From Streptomyces sp. LUP30 (GTDB taxonomy: Bacteria > Actinomycetota > Actinomycetes > Streptomycetales > Streptomycetaceae), in assembly GCF_001746365.1 (NCBI RefSeq), contig NZ_MJAJ01000060.1, forward strand, positions 1-54,509: a DNA stretch of 54,509 bases. The letters are read 5' to 3'. A program made the position numbers and the translations under genes. The notes under the pieces were generated by a model. The model saw nothing but the letters and a program-made list of their open reading frames with translations. It was not told where the DNA came from and ran no database searches. Positions within the stretch are counted from its first letter, which is position 1; each line of letters opens with the position of its first letter. Of the stretch, positions 7,692-16,166 are shown piece by piece.

Positions 7692-8798
7692 TCAGCGGAG
7701 TATCCCTTCCAGGAAGTCGCTGCCCAGCCGGGCCACCACCGTCACGTCGAGCTGGTGCAGCACATAGCGGCCGCGCCGGCGGGTGGTGACCAGACCGGCC
7801 TTCTTCAGGACGGCGAGGTGCCGGGATATCTCGGGGGCCGTCCTGCCGTGCACCTGGGCCAGCTCGGTCGTGGTGTACGCGCTGCGTGCCAGCAGCCGGC
7901 AGATCCGCATCCGGACGGGGTGGGACAGCGCCGTCATCCGCAGGGTCAGCTGTTCCACCGACGGGGGCGACGCCAGCTCGGGCGAGCCCACCGGGTAGTG
8001 CAGCACCGGCTGCCAGCCGTACCGGTGCAGCACCATGAGATGCGGCCAGCCCAGACTCGTCGGCACGAGCAGCAGGCCGCCGTCGCCGGTGGAGCTCCGG
8101 CCCTGGACCAGTTTGTCCACGGTGATCCGAGTGCCGCTCTCGTCGAGCGTCACGGCAGAGGACACCGAGGTGAGCGTCTCCGCCAGGCCCTTGTGGCGCA
8201 GGAGGTCCGTCTTGTGGCGGGCGTCGGCGGCGAGCGGCAGGCGCACCCGGGCCCAGACGTCGGCGAAGAACTCCTCGTCGCAGTCCTCCAGGAACTGTCG
8301 CAGCCAGCCACGCACGCGTGGCGGGTCCTCCAGCAGTCGTCGCGTGAACCGCACCTGCCGCGGCCCGCGCGTGGCGGCCAGGTCGAGCGCGCGGCGGCAC
8401 AGCTCCGGATGGGAGAGCAGGGTCGGGCCCGGCAGGTCGTACCCGGGCGCGCAGGTGAACTCCAGCGCGGAGTCGACGAACTGTTCGTCCGTCAGCTTGT
8501 CCAGCAGGTCGAGCTCCTCGGCGAGCGTGGCGCCGGGGAGCGTGCTGCCGCCGGGGATGCCCGCGTACGGCAGGAAGAGGTCCGAGAACGTCGTCCGCCA
8601 CAGGAAGTCGGCCTCGCACATCCGGTCGGCCAGGTGCGAGTCGAGCCGGGCGGTCACGGAGGTGACCCAGCCCTGCAGGCCGGGATGGTGCCCCGGCTCG
8701 GACAGCGCGTGCAACGCCATGCCGAGCTCGGCGAGTGGCGAGGGCACGACGGCGACCCTCTCCGGCCGCAGCCCCGCGATGTCGATGCTCAGACTCAT
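7692..8798 (-). CDS. ArsR-type winged-helix regulator with a DUF5937-like N-terminal domain
   Basis: The 368-residue protein has a long N-terminal domain (about 1-270) of the kind fused to ArsR helix-turn-helix domains in actinobacteria. A C-terminal winged helix follows: LSHPVRMRICRLLARSAYTTTELAQVHGRTAPEISRHLAVLKKAGLVTTRRRGRYVLHQL. No ArsR metal-binding cysteine motif is visible in the DNA-binding part, so a non-metal ligand or protein signal is likely. I chose the ATG at 8798; a GTG at 8813 would add five residues. The upstream 169 bp contain CCCGG repeats and a 32-bp palindrome. Its target is unknown. Confidence 0.85.
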   Translation of the reverse strand: MSLSIDIAGLRPERVAVVPSPLAELGMALHALSEPGHHPGLQGWVTSVTARLDSHLADRMCEADFLWRTTFSDLFLPYAGIPGGSTLPGATLAEELDLLDKLTDEQFVDSALEFTCAPGYDLPGPTLLSHPELCRRALDLAATRGPRQVRFTRRLLEDPPRVRGWLRQFLEDCDEEFFADVWARVRLPLAADARHKTDLLRHKGLAETLTSVSSAVTLDESGTRITVDKLVQGRSSTGDGGLLLVPTSLGWPHLMVLHRYGWQPVLHYPVGSPELASPPSVEQLTLRMTALSHPVRMRICRLLARSAYTTTELAQVHGRTAPEISRHLAVLKKAGLVTTRRRGRYVLHQLDVTVVARLGSDFLEGILR

Positions 8799-8829
8799 GC
8801 CCACATGGTGCACCCGGCCACTGACAAAG

Positions 8830-8854
8830 CCCGGCCCGGCCCGGCCCGGCCCGG
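8830..8854. repeat. Pentanucleotide tandem repeat (CCCGG)5
   Basis: Five exact CCCGG units lie 32 bp upstream of the ArsR-type gene start. A slippage-prone tract is the simplest reading. Confidence 0.6.
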
Positions 8855-8887
8855 GCGGGATGGGGTGGGTGCGGTGCGCTGCGGTGC

Positions 8888-8919
8888 TCCCGGCCCGCCG
8901 GGCGCCCGGCGGGCCGGGA
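8888..8919. terminator. Perfect 32-bp palindrome, probable terminator of the threonine-aldolase gene
   Basis: Arms of 15 bp (TCCCGGCCCGCCGGG) flank a CG centre without mismatch. It lies 48 bp downstream of the aldolase stop and 90 bp upstream of the ArsR-type start, both on the minus strand. There is no U-tract. A GC-rich hairpin terminator is likely; a protein-binding site is an alternative. Confidence 0.5.
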
Positions 8920-8967
8920 ACACGGCGGGCCGATCCCGGCCGTTCCCCGGCGCTCAGGGGCCTCGGC

Positions 8968-10149
8968 CTACCGGGCCCGGGCCGCCTCGGCCGCCCGGGT
9001 CGCGAAGTCCGCGACCGCCGCCTTCACGTCGTCGGCCGTCCAGGTCAGCCCGGCGGCGCGGACGGTGACCTCGGTGAAGGACAGTCCCGGTCCGCCGCGG
9101 TCCCACGCACCGGCGAAGAGCATCGTCTTCGTCTCCTCGGCCTGCGACGCGGCCGCCTCGGCGAGGACGTCCGGCTCGTACGGCAGCCAGACCTGGAACT
9201 GGTGTGTGTGCGGGACCTCGGGATGCACGCGCGCCCACGGCATGTCCGTCCCGGCGAAGCCCTCGCGCAGGGCTGCGGCCACCACCCGCGCGTGGGCCAC
9301 GTACTCCGGCAGCCGGGGCAGCTCGCGCTCCAGGCCGACGAGGGCCGACAGGGCGGTGGGGAACTGCTGGAAGACGGTGCCGCCGTAGCGGTGCCGCCAC
9401 GCCTTCGCCTCCTCCACCAGGGTCTTCGGACCGGCGAGCGCGGCGCCGCCGAAGCCGTCGAGCGACTTGTAGAACGACACGTAGACGCTGTCCGCCAGGT
9501 CCGCGATCTCCTGCAGGCCGCGGTCGAAGTGGTGGGTCGTCTCCCATAGGCGTGCGCCGTCGAAGTGCACCACCGCGTCCCGCTCGCGGGCCGCCTCCAC
9601 GACCTCGGTGAGCTCCTCCCAGGAGGGCAGGACGAAACCGGCGTCCCGGAGGGGCAGCTCCAGCATCAGGGCACCGAAGGGCTCGTCGAACGTGCGTATC
9701 TCCTCGGCCGTGGGCAGCCGGGGCTCGCGCGTCACCCGGACCGTGCGCAAGCCGCTGACGGCGCCGAACGCGCCCCGCTCCCACACCTCGGGATGGCTCA
9801 GCGCGTGCAGCGCGACGGTCTGGTTGCCGGTACGGCCGGCCCAGCAGCGCAGGGCGACCTGCTGGGCCATCGTGCCGGTGGGGAAGAACGCGGCGGCCTG
9901 CGTCCCCAGCAGCCCGGCGACCCGCTGCTCCAGGGTCTCCACGACGCCGTCCCCGTAGACGTCCGCGGGTTCGTCCAGGTCGTGGACCTCGGAGGCGGCT
10001 TCCTGCAGCACCGCGAGCCGGTCCCGCAGCGTCCCCTGGAACCCCGCGCGGGACAGCACGCGCTCCGCCTTCCGGTGGGCGAGCGCCCGCCGCTCCCGCA
10101 GGCGCTGCTGCGCCGGCTGTTCCTCGCTGTGCTCCGCCGTGTACGTCAT
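8968..10149 (-). CDS. Threonine-aldolase-family PLP enzyme (beta-eliminating lyase fold)
   Basis: This 393-residue fold-type I PLP enzyme has FFPTGTMAQQVALRCW (cofactor phosphate region), HFDGARLWETT (Asp197 pairs with the pyridine nitrogen in this family) and YVSFYKSLDGFGGAALAG, with Lys228 as the expected Schiff-base lysine. Family members cleave threonine or allo-threonine to glycine and acetaldehyde; the exact substrate cannot be read from sequence. The N-terminal 45 residues are a charged extension (QQRLRERRALAHRKAERV). The ATG at 10149 was chosen because the frame upstream is non-coding in character. A CATCAT box lies 7 nt upstream. It is divergent from the cofactor operon. Confidence 0.85.
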   Translation of the reverse strand: MTYTAEHSEEQPAQQRLRERRALAHRKAERVLSRAGFQGTLRDRLAVLQEAASEVHDLDEPADVYGDGVVETLEQRVAGLLGTQAAAFFPTGTMAQQVALRCWAGRTGNQTVALHALSHPEVWERGAFGAVSGLRTVRVTREPRLPTAEEIRTFDEPFGALMLELPLRDAGFVLPSWEELTEVVEAARERDAVVHFDGARLWETTHHFDRGLQEIADLADSVYVSFYKSLDGFGGAALAGPKTLVEEAKAWRHRYGGTVFQQFPTALSALVGLERELPRLPEYVAHARVVAAALREGFAGTDMPWARVHPEVPHTHQFQVWLPYEPDVLAEAAASQAEETKTMLFAGAWDRGGPGLSFTEVTVRAAGLTWTADDVKAAVADFATRAAEAARAR

Positions 10150-10303
10150 GCCCCGGATGATGCCGTGCGGCGCCTCGTGCGGACACACGCGCGTACCGCC
10201 CCGCCGTTGCCTCGTCCCGGTCTCCCCCTGACGCGTCCGCGTCCCGGTCCTGACACGACACCGCACCGGCCCTTGGCCGCGCGCGGAAAACGGGTGGGAA
10301 AAC

Positions 10304-10320
10304 CCACAGCCTGTGGACAA
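10304..10320. promoter_or_regulatory. CCACAG-C-CTGTGG palindrome overlapping a DnaA-box match
   Basis: A perfect 6-1-6 inverted repeat spans 10304-10316. The reverse complement of 10312-10320 is TTGTCCACA, identical to the preferred Streptomyces DnaA box. It lies 86 bp before the GTG of the DUF2520 gene, with a small GTGGG/CCCAC hairpin just upstream (10294-10307). Either a repressor operator or a DnaA site is possible. Confidence 0.4.
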
Positions 10321-10405
10321 CCGGGCTCCCCCGGAACCGATCGCGTTAACATGACGAGAAATCGTCCGGTACCCGGAGCGGACTGGAACGGAAGGCCGCC
10401 GTCGA

Positions 10406-11389
10406 GTGAGTACACCCCAACAGCCAGACCCCAGGGACCGTCCCGCGCGGCTCGCCGTCGGCGTAGTCGGCGCCGGCCGGGTCGGGCCCGCCCTGGCCGC
10501 GTCGCTCCAACTCGCCGGGCACCGGCCGGTCGCCGTCTCGGGCGTCTCCGACGCCTCCAGGCGACGAGCCGCGCTCCTGTTGCCCGACGTGCCCCTGGTG
10601 CCGCCCGCCGAAGTCCTCCAGCGGGCGGACCTGGTGCTGCTCACCGTCCCCGACGACGCCCTGCCCGGGCTCGTGGAGGGCCTCGCCGACACAGGGGCCG
10701 TACGGCCGGGCCAGCTCCTCGCGCACACCTCCGGGCGTTACGGCGCGAAGGTCCTCGACCCCGCCCTGCGCGCGGGTGCGCTGCCGCTGGCCCTGCACCC
10801 GGCGATGACCTTCACCGGCACCCCCGTGGACGTCCAGCGGCTGGCCGGCTGCTCCTTCGGCGTCACCGCGCCCGAGGAACTGCGGCTGGCCGCCGAGGCG
10901 CTCGTGATCGAGATGGGCGGCGAGCCGGAGTGGATCGCCGAGGAGAGCCGCCCGCTCTACCACGCCGCTCTCGCCCTGGGCGCCAACCACCTGGTCACGC
11001 TGGTCGCCCAGTCCATGGAGCTGCTGCGCGTGGCCGGCGTGGAGGCCCCCGACCGGATGCTCGGCCCGCTCCTCGGCGCCGCCCTGGACAACGCCCTGCG
11101 CTCCGGCGACGGCGCGCTCACCGGCCCCGTCGCGCGCGGGGACGCCGGCACGGTCGCCGCGCACGTCGCGGAACTGCGCGAGCACGCCCCGCAGGCCGTC
11201 GCGGGCTATCTGGCGATGGCCCGCGCGACCGCCGACCGCGCGCTCGCCCACGGACTGCTCAAGCCCGAACTGGCCGAGGATCTCCTGGGGGTGCTCGCCG
11301 ACGAAGCCCAGCGCGTCCCCGGTGCTCCCGGCTCGGGGGGCCCGGACGGCACGGACGGTACGGACGGCACCGAAGGAGACGCGGGATGA
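10406..11389 (+). CDS. Rossmann-fold oxidoreductase with DUF2520 domain, first gene of the pan/nad operon
   Basis: The 327-residue protein has an N-terminal NAD(P)-binding Rossmann motif (VGVVGAGRVGPALAASL, about residues 17-34). A DUF2520-type helical C-terminal domain follows (HPAMTFTG; LYHAALALGANHLVTLV; ALTGPVARGDAGTVAAHV), resembling the layout of ketopantoate and pyrroline-carboxylate reductases. The GTG at 10406 follows a GGAAGG ribosome binding site. The last codons hold a GTDGTDGTEG tail, and the stop overlaps the panC ATG (ATGA). The operon position suggests a link to pantoate or cofactor metabolism. A ketopantoate reductase role is a guess, not shown. Confidence 0.85.
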   Translation: MSTPQQPDPRDRPARLAVGVVGAGRVGPALAASLQLAGHRPVAVSGVSDASRRRAALLLPDVPLVPPAEVLQRADLVLLTVPDDALPGLVEGLADTGAVRPGQLLAHTSGRYGAKVLDPALRAGALPLALHPAMTFTGTPVDVQRLAGCSFGVTAPEELRLAAEALVIEMGGEPEWIAEESRPLYHAALALGANHLVTLVAQSMELLRVAGVEAPDRMLGPLLGAALDNALRSGDGALTGPVARGDAGTVAAHVAELREHAPQAVAGYLAMARATADRALAHGLLKPELAEDLLGVLADEAQRVPGAPGSGGPDGTDGTDGTEGDAG

Positions 11390-12378
11390 CCACCGCCCTG
11401 CTGCGCACCGCCGACGAACTGCACGCACGCACGCGTGGCGGCCGCCGGACCGTCGTGATGACCATGGGCGCCCTGCACGAGGGCCACGCCACTCTCGTGC
11501 GCACCGCCCGCGAACTCGCCGGACCGGACGGCGAGGTCGTCGTCACGGTCTTCGTGAACCCGCTGCAGTTCGGCCAGGGCGAGGACCTCGACCGCTACCC
11601 GCGCACCCTCGCCGCAGACCTCGAGATCGCCGAACAGGCGGGCGCGGACGTCGTGTTCGCCCCCTCCGTGGACGAGGTCTATCCCGGTGGGGAGCCTCAG
11701 GTCCGCGTCACCGCGGGCCCGATGGGCGAGCGTCTGGAAGGAAGCTCCCGCCCGGGACACTTCGACGGCATGCTCACCGTCGTCGCGAAGCTGCTGCACC
11801 TCACCCGGCCCGACACGGCTCTGTTCGGGCAGAAGGACGCCCAGCAGCTCGCCCTGATCCGCCGCATGGTGCGGGATCTGAACTTCGGCGTGCAGGTCGT
11901 CGCCGTGCCGACCGTGCGCGAGGAGGACGGGCTGGCTCTGTCGAGCCGTAACCGCTACCTGTCCGCCCCGGAGCGACGCACCGCGCTCGCGCTGTCCCGG
12001 GCGCTGTTCGCCGGCCGCGACCGGCATGCCGCACAGGAGGCGCTGCGGGCCCGCGCGCGTGAGGTGCCCGCCACCCACGCGCGCGCCGAGGCGCTCAGCG
12101 CCCTCGGCGAGTCCCGCGCGGCCGCCGACGCGCACGCCGTCGCCAAGGCCGCTCCCGGCGACCCCGCGGGCGTCCGCGCGGCCGCCCGCACGGTCCTCGA
12201 CGAGGCGGCCCGTCTCGTCCCGCCGCTCGAGCTGGACTACCTCGCGCTCGTCGACCCGTCCGACTTCACCGAGATCGAGGACGGCTTCACCGGCGAGGCC
12301 GTCCTCGCCGTCGCCGCCCGGGTCGGCACGACCCGGCTGATCGACAACCTCCCCCTCACCTTCGGAGCCGCCTCGTGA
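11386..12378 (+). CDS. panC: Pantothenate synthetase (pantoate-beta-alanine ligase)
   Basis: This 330-residue enzyme joins pantoate and beta-alanine through a pantoyl-adenylate. It shows the HIGH-type motif MGALHEGH (27-34), FVNPLQFGQGEDLDRYPR, the pantoate region GHFDGMLTVVAKLL, LFGQKDAQQLALIRRMVRDLN and the KMSKS-like segment LALSSRNRYLS. An Ala-rich insertion near residues 225-265 lengthens the C-terminal domain. The ATG at 11386 overlaps the previous stop. The open frame extending some 1.8 kb to the left is not part of the gene. It lies between the DUF2520 gene and nadB and overlaps both. Confidence 0.96.
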   Translation: MTTALLRTADELHARTRGGRRTVVMTMGALHEGHATLVRTARELAGPDGEVVVTVFVNPLQFGQGEDLDRYPRTLAADLEIAEQAGADVVFAPSVDEVYPGGEPQVRVTAGPMGERLEGSSRPGHFDGMLTVVAKLLHLTRPDTALFGQKDAQQLALIRRMVRDLNFGVQVVAVPTVREEDGLALSSRNRYLSAPERRTALALSRALFAGRDRHAAQEALRARAREVPATHARAEALSALGESRAAADAHAVAKAAPGDPAGVRAAARTVLDEAARLVPPLELDYLALVDPSDFTEIEDGFTGEAVLAVAARVGTTRLIDNLPLTFGAAS

Positions 12379-14090
12379 CCAGCACAGGCATACGACTGCA
12401 CGCGCCCGCGCCCGGGTGGAACATCGACGCGGACGTCGTGGTCGTCGGCTCCGGCGTGGCCGGTCTGACCGCGGCTCTGCGCTGCGAGTCCGCCGGCCTG
12501 ACGACGGTCGTCGTCACCAAGGCCCGCCTCGACGACGGCTCCACGCGCTGGGCGCAGGGCGGCATAGCCGCGGCCCTGGGCGAGGGCGACACACCCGAAC
12601 AGCACCTGGACGACACGCTGGTGGCCGGCGCGGGCCTGTGCGACGAGGACGCCGTGCGCATCCTGGTCACCGAGGGCCCCGACGCCGTGCGCCGGCTGAT
12701 CGCGACCGGCGCCCACTTCGACGAGTCCGAGGAAGGCGGCCTGGAGCTCACCCGCGAGGGCGGTCACCACCGTCGTCGTATCGCGCACGCGGGCGGTGAC
12801 GCGACCGGCGCGGAGATCTCCCGGGCGCTCGTCGAGGCGGTCCGCGCGCGGGGCATGCGCACGATCGAGAACGCCCTCGTCCTGGATCTCCTCACGGACG
12901 CCGAAGGCCGTACCGCCGGCGTGACCCTGCACGTCATGGGCGAGGGGCAGCACGACGGCGTGGGGGCCGTGCACGCCCCCGCGGTCGTCCTCGCGACCGG
13001 CGGCATGGGCCAGGTGTTCTCCGCCACCACCAACCCATCCGTGTCCACCGGCGACGGCGTGGCGCTCGCCCTGCGCGCGGGCGCGGAGGTCTCCGACCTG
13101 GAGTTCGTCCAGTTCCACCCGACCGTGCTGTTCCTCGGCGCGGACGCGGAGGGCCAGCAGCCCCTCGTCTCCGAGGCCGTGCGCGGCGAAGGCGCCCACC
13201 TCGTCGACGCGGACGGTGTGCGCTTCATGGTGGGACAGCACGAACTCGCGGAACTCGCGCCGCGGGACATCGTCGCCAAGGGCATCATGCGGCGCATGCA
13301 GGAGCAGGACGTCGAACACATGTTCCTCGACGCCCGGCACTTCGGCGCCGCCATGTGGGAGCACCGCTTCCCGACGATCCTCGCCGCCTGCCGCGCCCAC
13401 GGCATCGACCCGGTCACCGAGCCCGTCCCGGTCGCCCCGGCCGCCCACTACGCGTCCGGAGGCGTGCGCACCGACTCCCGCGGCCGGACCACCGTGCCCG
13501 GGCTCTACGCGTGCGGGGAGGTCGCCTGCACCGGTGTGCACGGCGCGAACCGGCTCGCGTCGAACTCCCTCCTGGAGGGCCTCGTCTACGCCGAGCGCAT
13601 CGTGACCGACATCGCCGCGAGCAGGGCGGGCGACGCTCTCCACGCGCGGGTGCCCGCGCCCGTCGAGCACCCCGAGAGGCCGGCGCACCCGCTGCTCGCC
13701 CCCGAGGCCCGGTTCGCCATCCAGCGGGTGATGACCGACGGTGCGGGCGTCCTGCGCTCCGCCGAGTCCCTGGAGAAGGCCGCCGACCAGCTCCAGCGAC
13801 TGCATTCCGAGGCACGCGACGCCCTCGACGAGAACGGCAAGACGGCCGAGCCGGGCGTCGACACCTGGGAGGCCACCAACCTCCTGTGCGTCGCCCGCGT
13901 CCTGGTCGCCGCCGCCCGGCAGCGCGAGGAGACCCGGGGCTGCCACTGGCGCGACGACCACGCAGACCGCGACGACGCGAACTGGCGCCGCCACATCGTC
14001 GTACGACTGAATCCGGACCGCACGCTCGCCGTACACACCACCGATACCGCAGACTTCCCCCCGACCCGGCAGCACCACCAGGAGCAGTGA
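12375..14090 (+). CDS. nadB: L-aspartate oxidase
   Basis: The 571-residue flavoprotein oxidises aspartate to iminoaspartate, the first step of quinolinate and NAD synthesis. Visible motifs are the FAD-binding GSGVAG (25-30), STRWAQGGIAAALGEGD, the substrate-loop GGHHRRRIAHAGGDATG, VLATGGMGQVFSATTNP, LEFVQFHPTVLF, and the C-terminal flavin motif YACGEVACTGVHGANRLASNSLLEGLVY. The GTG start overlaps the panC stop (GTGA). NadA (quinolinate synthase), the usual partner, is not in this operon. The C-terminal tail is His/Asp-rich. Confidence 0.96.
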   Translation: MTSTGIRLHAPAPGWNIDADVVVVGSGVAGLTAALRCESAGLTTVVVTKARLDDGSTRWAQGGIAAALGEGDTPEQHLDDTLVAGAGLCDEDAVRILVTEGPDAVRRLIATGAHFDESEEGGLELTREGGHHRRRIAHAGGDATGAEISRALVEAVRARGMRTIENALVLDLLTDAEGRTAGVTLHVMGEGQHDGVGAVHAPAVVLATGGMGQVFSATTNPSVSTGDGVALALRAGAEVSDLEFVQFHPTVLFLGADAEGQQPLVSEAVRGEGAHLVDADGVRFMVGQHELAELAPRDIVAKGIMRRMQEQDVEHMFLDARHFGAAMWEHRFPTILAACRAHGIDPVTEPVPVAPAAHYASGGVRTDSRGRTTVPGLYACGEVACTGVHGANRLASNSLLEGLVYAERIVTDIAASRAGDALHARVPAPVEHPERPAHPLLAPEARFAIQRVMTDGAGVLRSAESLEKAADQLQRLHSEARDALDENGKTAEPGVDTWEATNLLCVARVLVAAARQREETRGCHWRDDHADRDDANWRRHIVVRLNPDRTLAVHTTDTADFPPTRQHHQEQ

Positions 14091-14095
14091 CAGAC

Positions 14096-15097
14096 GTGAG
14101 CACCCCCGACCTTCCCCTCGCCCGGAGCGGCGGCTGCGGCGACGGCTGTGCCTGCGGCGCCGACGCAGACGCCGAACGCACCGACGAGGGATACGCCGAA
14201 TACGAGGAGTGCGGGCTCGATCCCGCGCTCGCCCAGCTCCTGGCCGACGCCGGGCTCGACCCGGTCGAGGTGGAGGACATCGCCAACGTCGCGATCGGGG
14301 AGGACCTGGCCCACGGCGTCGACGTGACGACCGTCGCGACCATCCCCGAGGAGGCGGTCGCCACCGCCGACTTCACCGCGCGCGAGGCCGGCGTGGTGGC
14401 GGGCCTCAGGGTCGCCGAGGCGGTCGTCTCGGTCGTCTGCACGGAGGAGTTCGAGGTCGAGCGGCACGTGGAGGACGGCGACCGGGTGGAGGCCGGGCAG
14501 CTGCTGCTGTCGGTCACCACGCGCACGCGTGACCTCCTCACCGCCGAGCGCAGCGCGCTCAACCTGCTGTGCCGACTGTCCGGCATCGCCACCGCCACGC
14601 GCGCGTGGGCGGACGTCCTGGAGGGCACCCGGGCACGCGTGCGCGACACCCGCAAGACGACGCCGGGTCTGCGCTCGCTGGAAAAGTTCGCCGTCCGCTG
14701 CGGCGGCGGCGTCAACCACCGGATGTCGCTGTCCGACGCGGCCCTGGTCAAGGACAACCACGTGGTGGCCGCGGGCGGCGTCGCCCAGGCCTTCGAAGCC
14801 GTCCGGGAGGCCTTCCCGGAGGTGCCGATCGAGGTCGAGGTGGACACCCTGCACCAGCTGCGCGAGGTGATCGACGCCGGCGCCGATCTGATCCTCCTGG
14901 ACAACTTCACCCCCGGTGAGTGCGAGGAGGCTGTGGGCATCGTCGGCGGGCGGGCCCTGCTGGAGGCGTCGGGCCGGCTGACCCTGGACAACGCCAAGGC
15001 GTACGCCGACACCGGCGTGAACTTCCTCGCCGTCGGGGCACTGACGCACTCCTCGCCGATCCTGGACATCGGTCTGGATCTGCGAGCGGCTGAGTAG
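14096..15097 (+). CDS. nadC: Nicotinate-nucleotide pyrophosphorylase (quinolinate phosphoribosyltransferase) with a Cys-rich N-terminal extension
   Basis: This 333-residue enzyme converts quinolinate and PRPP to nicotinate mononucleotide. The core shows EDLAHGVDVTT, RSALNLLCRLSGIATATRAW, RVRDTRKTTPGLRSLEKFAV, GGGVNHRMSLSDAALVKDNH and EVEVDTLHQL. It carries an extra N-terminus of about 45 residues with SGGCGDGCACGADAD (Cys14, Cys18, Cys20), which the catalytic fold does not require. I chose GTG 14096 because AGGAG lies 11 bp upstream; GTG 14087 overlaps the nadB stop but has no usable spacing. The type III pantothenate kinase gene follows after 16 bp. Confidence 0.95.
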   Translation: MSTPDLPLARSGGCGDGCACGADADAERTDEGYAEYEECGLDPALAQLLADAGLDPVEVEDIANVAIGEDLAHGVDVTTVATIPEEAVATADFTAREAGVVAGLRVAEAVVSVVCTEEFEVERHVEDGDRVEAGQLLLSVTTRTRDLLTAERSALNLLCRLSGIATATRAWADVLEGTRARVRDTRKTTPGLRSLEKFAVRCGGGVNHRMSLSDAALVKDNHVVAAGGVAQAFEAVREAFPEVPIEVEVDTLHQLREVIDAGADLILLDNFTPGECEEAVGIVGGRALLEASGRLTLDNAKAYADTGVNFLAVGALTHSSPILDIGLDLRAAE

Positions 15098-15113
15098 GGA
15101 ACGGGAACCGGCC

Positions 15114-15911
15114 ATGCTGCTGACGATCGACGTGGGCAACACGCACACCGTGCTCGGTCTGTTCGACGGTGAGGACATCGTCGAGCACTGGCGCATCTCG
15201 ACCGACCCCCGTCGTACCGCTGACGAACTCGCCGTGCTGCTCCAGGGCCTGATGGGCATGCACCCGCTCCTCGGGGACGAGCTGGGCGACGGCATCGACG
15301 GGATCGCGATCTGCGCGACCGTGCCCTCCGTGCTCCACGAGCTGCGCGAGGTGACGCGCCGGTACTACGGCGACGTGCCCGCCGTGCTCGTCGAACCGGG
15401 CGTGAAGACGGGCGTGCCGATCCTGTTCGACAACCCCAAGGAGGTCGGCGCCGACCGCATCATCAACGCGGTCGCGGCGAATGAGCTCTACGGCGGCCCG
15501 GCGATCGTCGTCGACTTCGGCACGGCCACCACGTTCGACGCGGTCAGCGCGCGCGGGGAGTACGTCGGCGGCGTCATCGCCCCCGGCATCGAGATCTCCG
15601 TGGAGGCCCTCGGGGTCAAGGCCGCACAGCTGCGCAAGATCGAGGTGGCCCGGCCCCGGAGCGTGATCGGCAAGAACACGGTCGAGGCCATGCAGTCCGG
15701 GATCGTCTACGGGTTCGCCGGCCAGGTCGACGGCGTGGTGACCCGGATGGCCCGCGAACTGGCGGACGACCCGGACGAGGTCACGGTGATCGCGACGGGC
15801 GGGCTGGCGCCGATGGTGCTCGGCGAGTCCTCGGTGATCGACGAGCACGAGCCGTGGCTGACGCTGATCGGCCTGCGCCTGGTGTACGAACGCAACGTCT
15901 CGCGCATGTGA
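15114..15911 (+). CDS. coaX: Type III pantothenate kinase
   Basis: The 265-residue ASKHA-fold enzyme phosphorylates pantothenate at the first step of CoA synthesis. It has DVGNTHT at 6-12, the family motif GADRI (112-116) and VDFGTATTFDAV (Asp134 region), plus GGVIAPGIEISVEAL. With panC two genes upstream, the operon covers both the last step of pantothenate synthesis and its activation. A strong hairpin lies directly after the stop. CoaX enzymes are insensitive to CoA feedback in other species; that is family knowledge, not read here. Confidence 0.96.
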   Translation: MLLTIDVGNTHTVLGLFDGEDIVEHWRISTDPRRTADELAVLLQGLMGMHPLLGDELGDGIDGIAICATVPSVLHELREVTRRYYGDVPAVLVEPGVKTGVPILFDNPKEVGADRIINAVAANELYGGPAIVVDFGTATTFDAVSARGEYVGGVIAPGIEISVEALGVKAAQLRKIEVARPRSVIGKNTVEAMQSGIVYGFAGQVDGVVTRMARELADDPDEVTVIATGGLAPMVLGESSVIDEHEPWLTLIGLRLVYERNVSRM

Positions 15912-15912
15912 G

Positions 15913-15942
15913 CCGCGCCGCCTCCCGCGCGGGGCGGCGCGG
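15913..15942 (+). terminator. Hairpin terminator after the cofactor operon
   Basis: A 10-bp perfect stem (CCGCGCCGCC with GGCGGCGCGG) begins 2 nt after the coaX stop. There is no U-run, as is common in high-GC actinobacteria. Confidence 0.6.
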
Positions 15943-16154
15943 ACGGGGTGCGGGCGGGGCTGCGGGCCGACCCGGCGGTCGAGCCCTCGGCCGGGTCCTC
16001 GGACGGCAGTCGGGCCGGTCCGGGGGCGGCAGCCGGGCCGGACCCCGTGCGAGGCGGGCAGGCCCTGGGCCATCGGAGGGTGAGCGGTGGGCCACCAGGG
16101 CGGATCCGGGCGCGCCGCGGTCAACCCTTATGTCGAATTTGTCTGATTAGCGCG

Positions 16155-16160
16155 TATCGT
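16155..16160 (+). promoter_or_regulatory. -10 box of a leaderless promoter
   Basis: TATCGT sits 6 nt before the ATG at 16167, inside an unusually AT-rich patch (16127-16160). No ribosome binding site precedes the ATG. Confidence 0.45.
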
Positions 16161-16166
16161 CGCCGC

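Noticed and set aside
10313..10352. A -35/-10 pair (TGGACA and TAACAT) for the pan-nad operon
   Set aside because: The spacer would be 27 bp, too long for a normal promoter.
9565..11385. Open frame of about 1.8 kb fused in front of panC
   Set aside because: It is antisense to the threonine-aldolase gene and out of frame over the DUF2520 gene. Its composition is that of a shadow frame in GC-rich DNA, and panC has a clear start at 11386.
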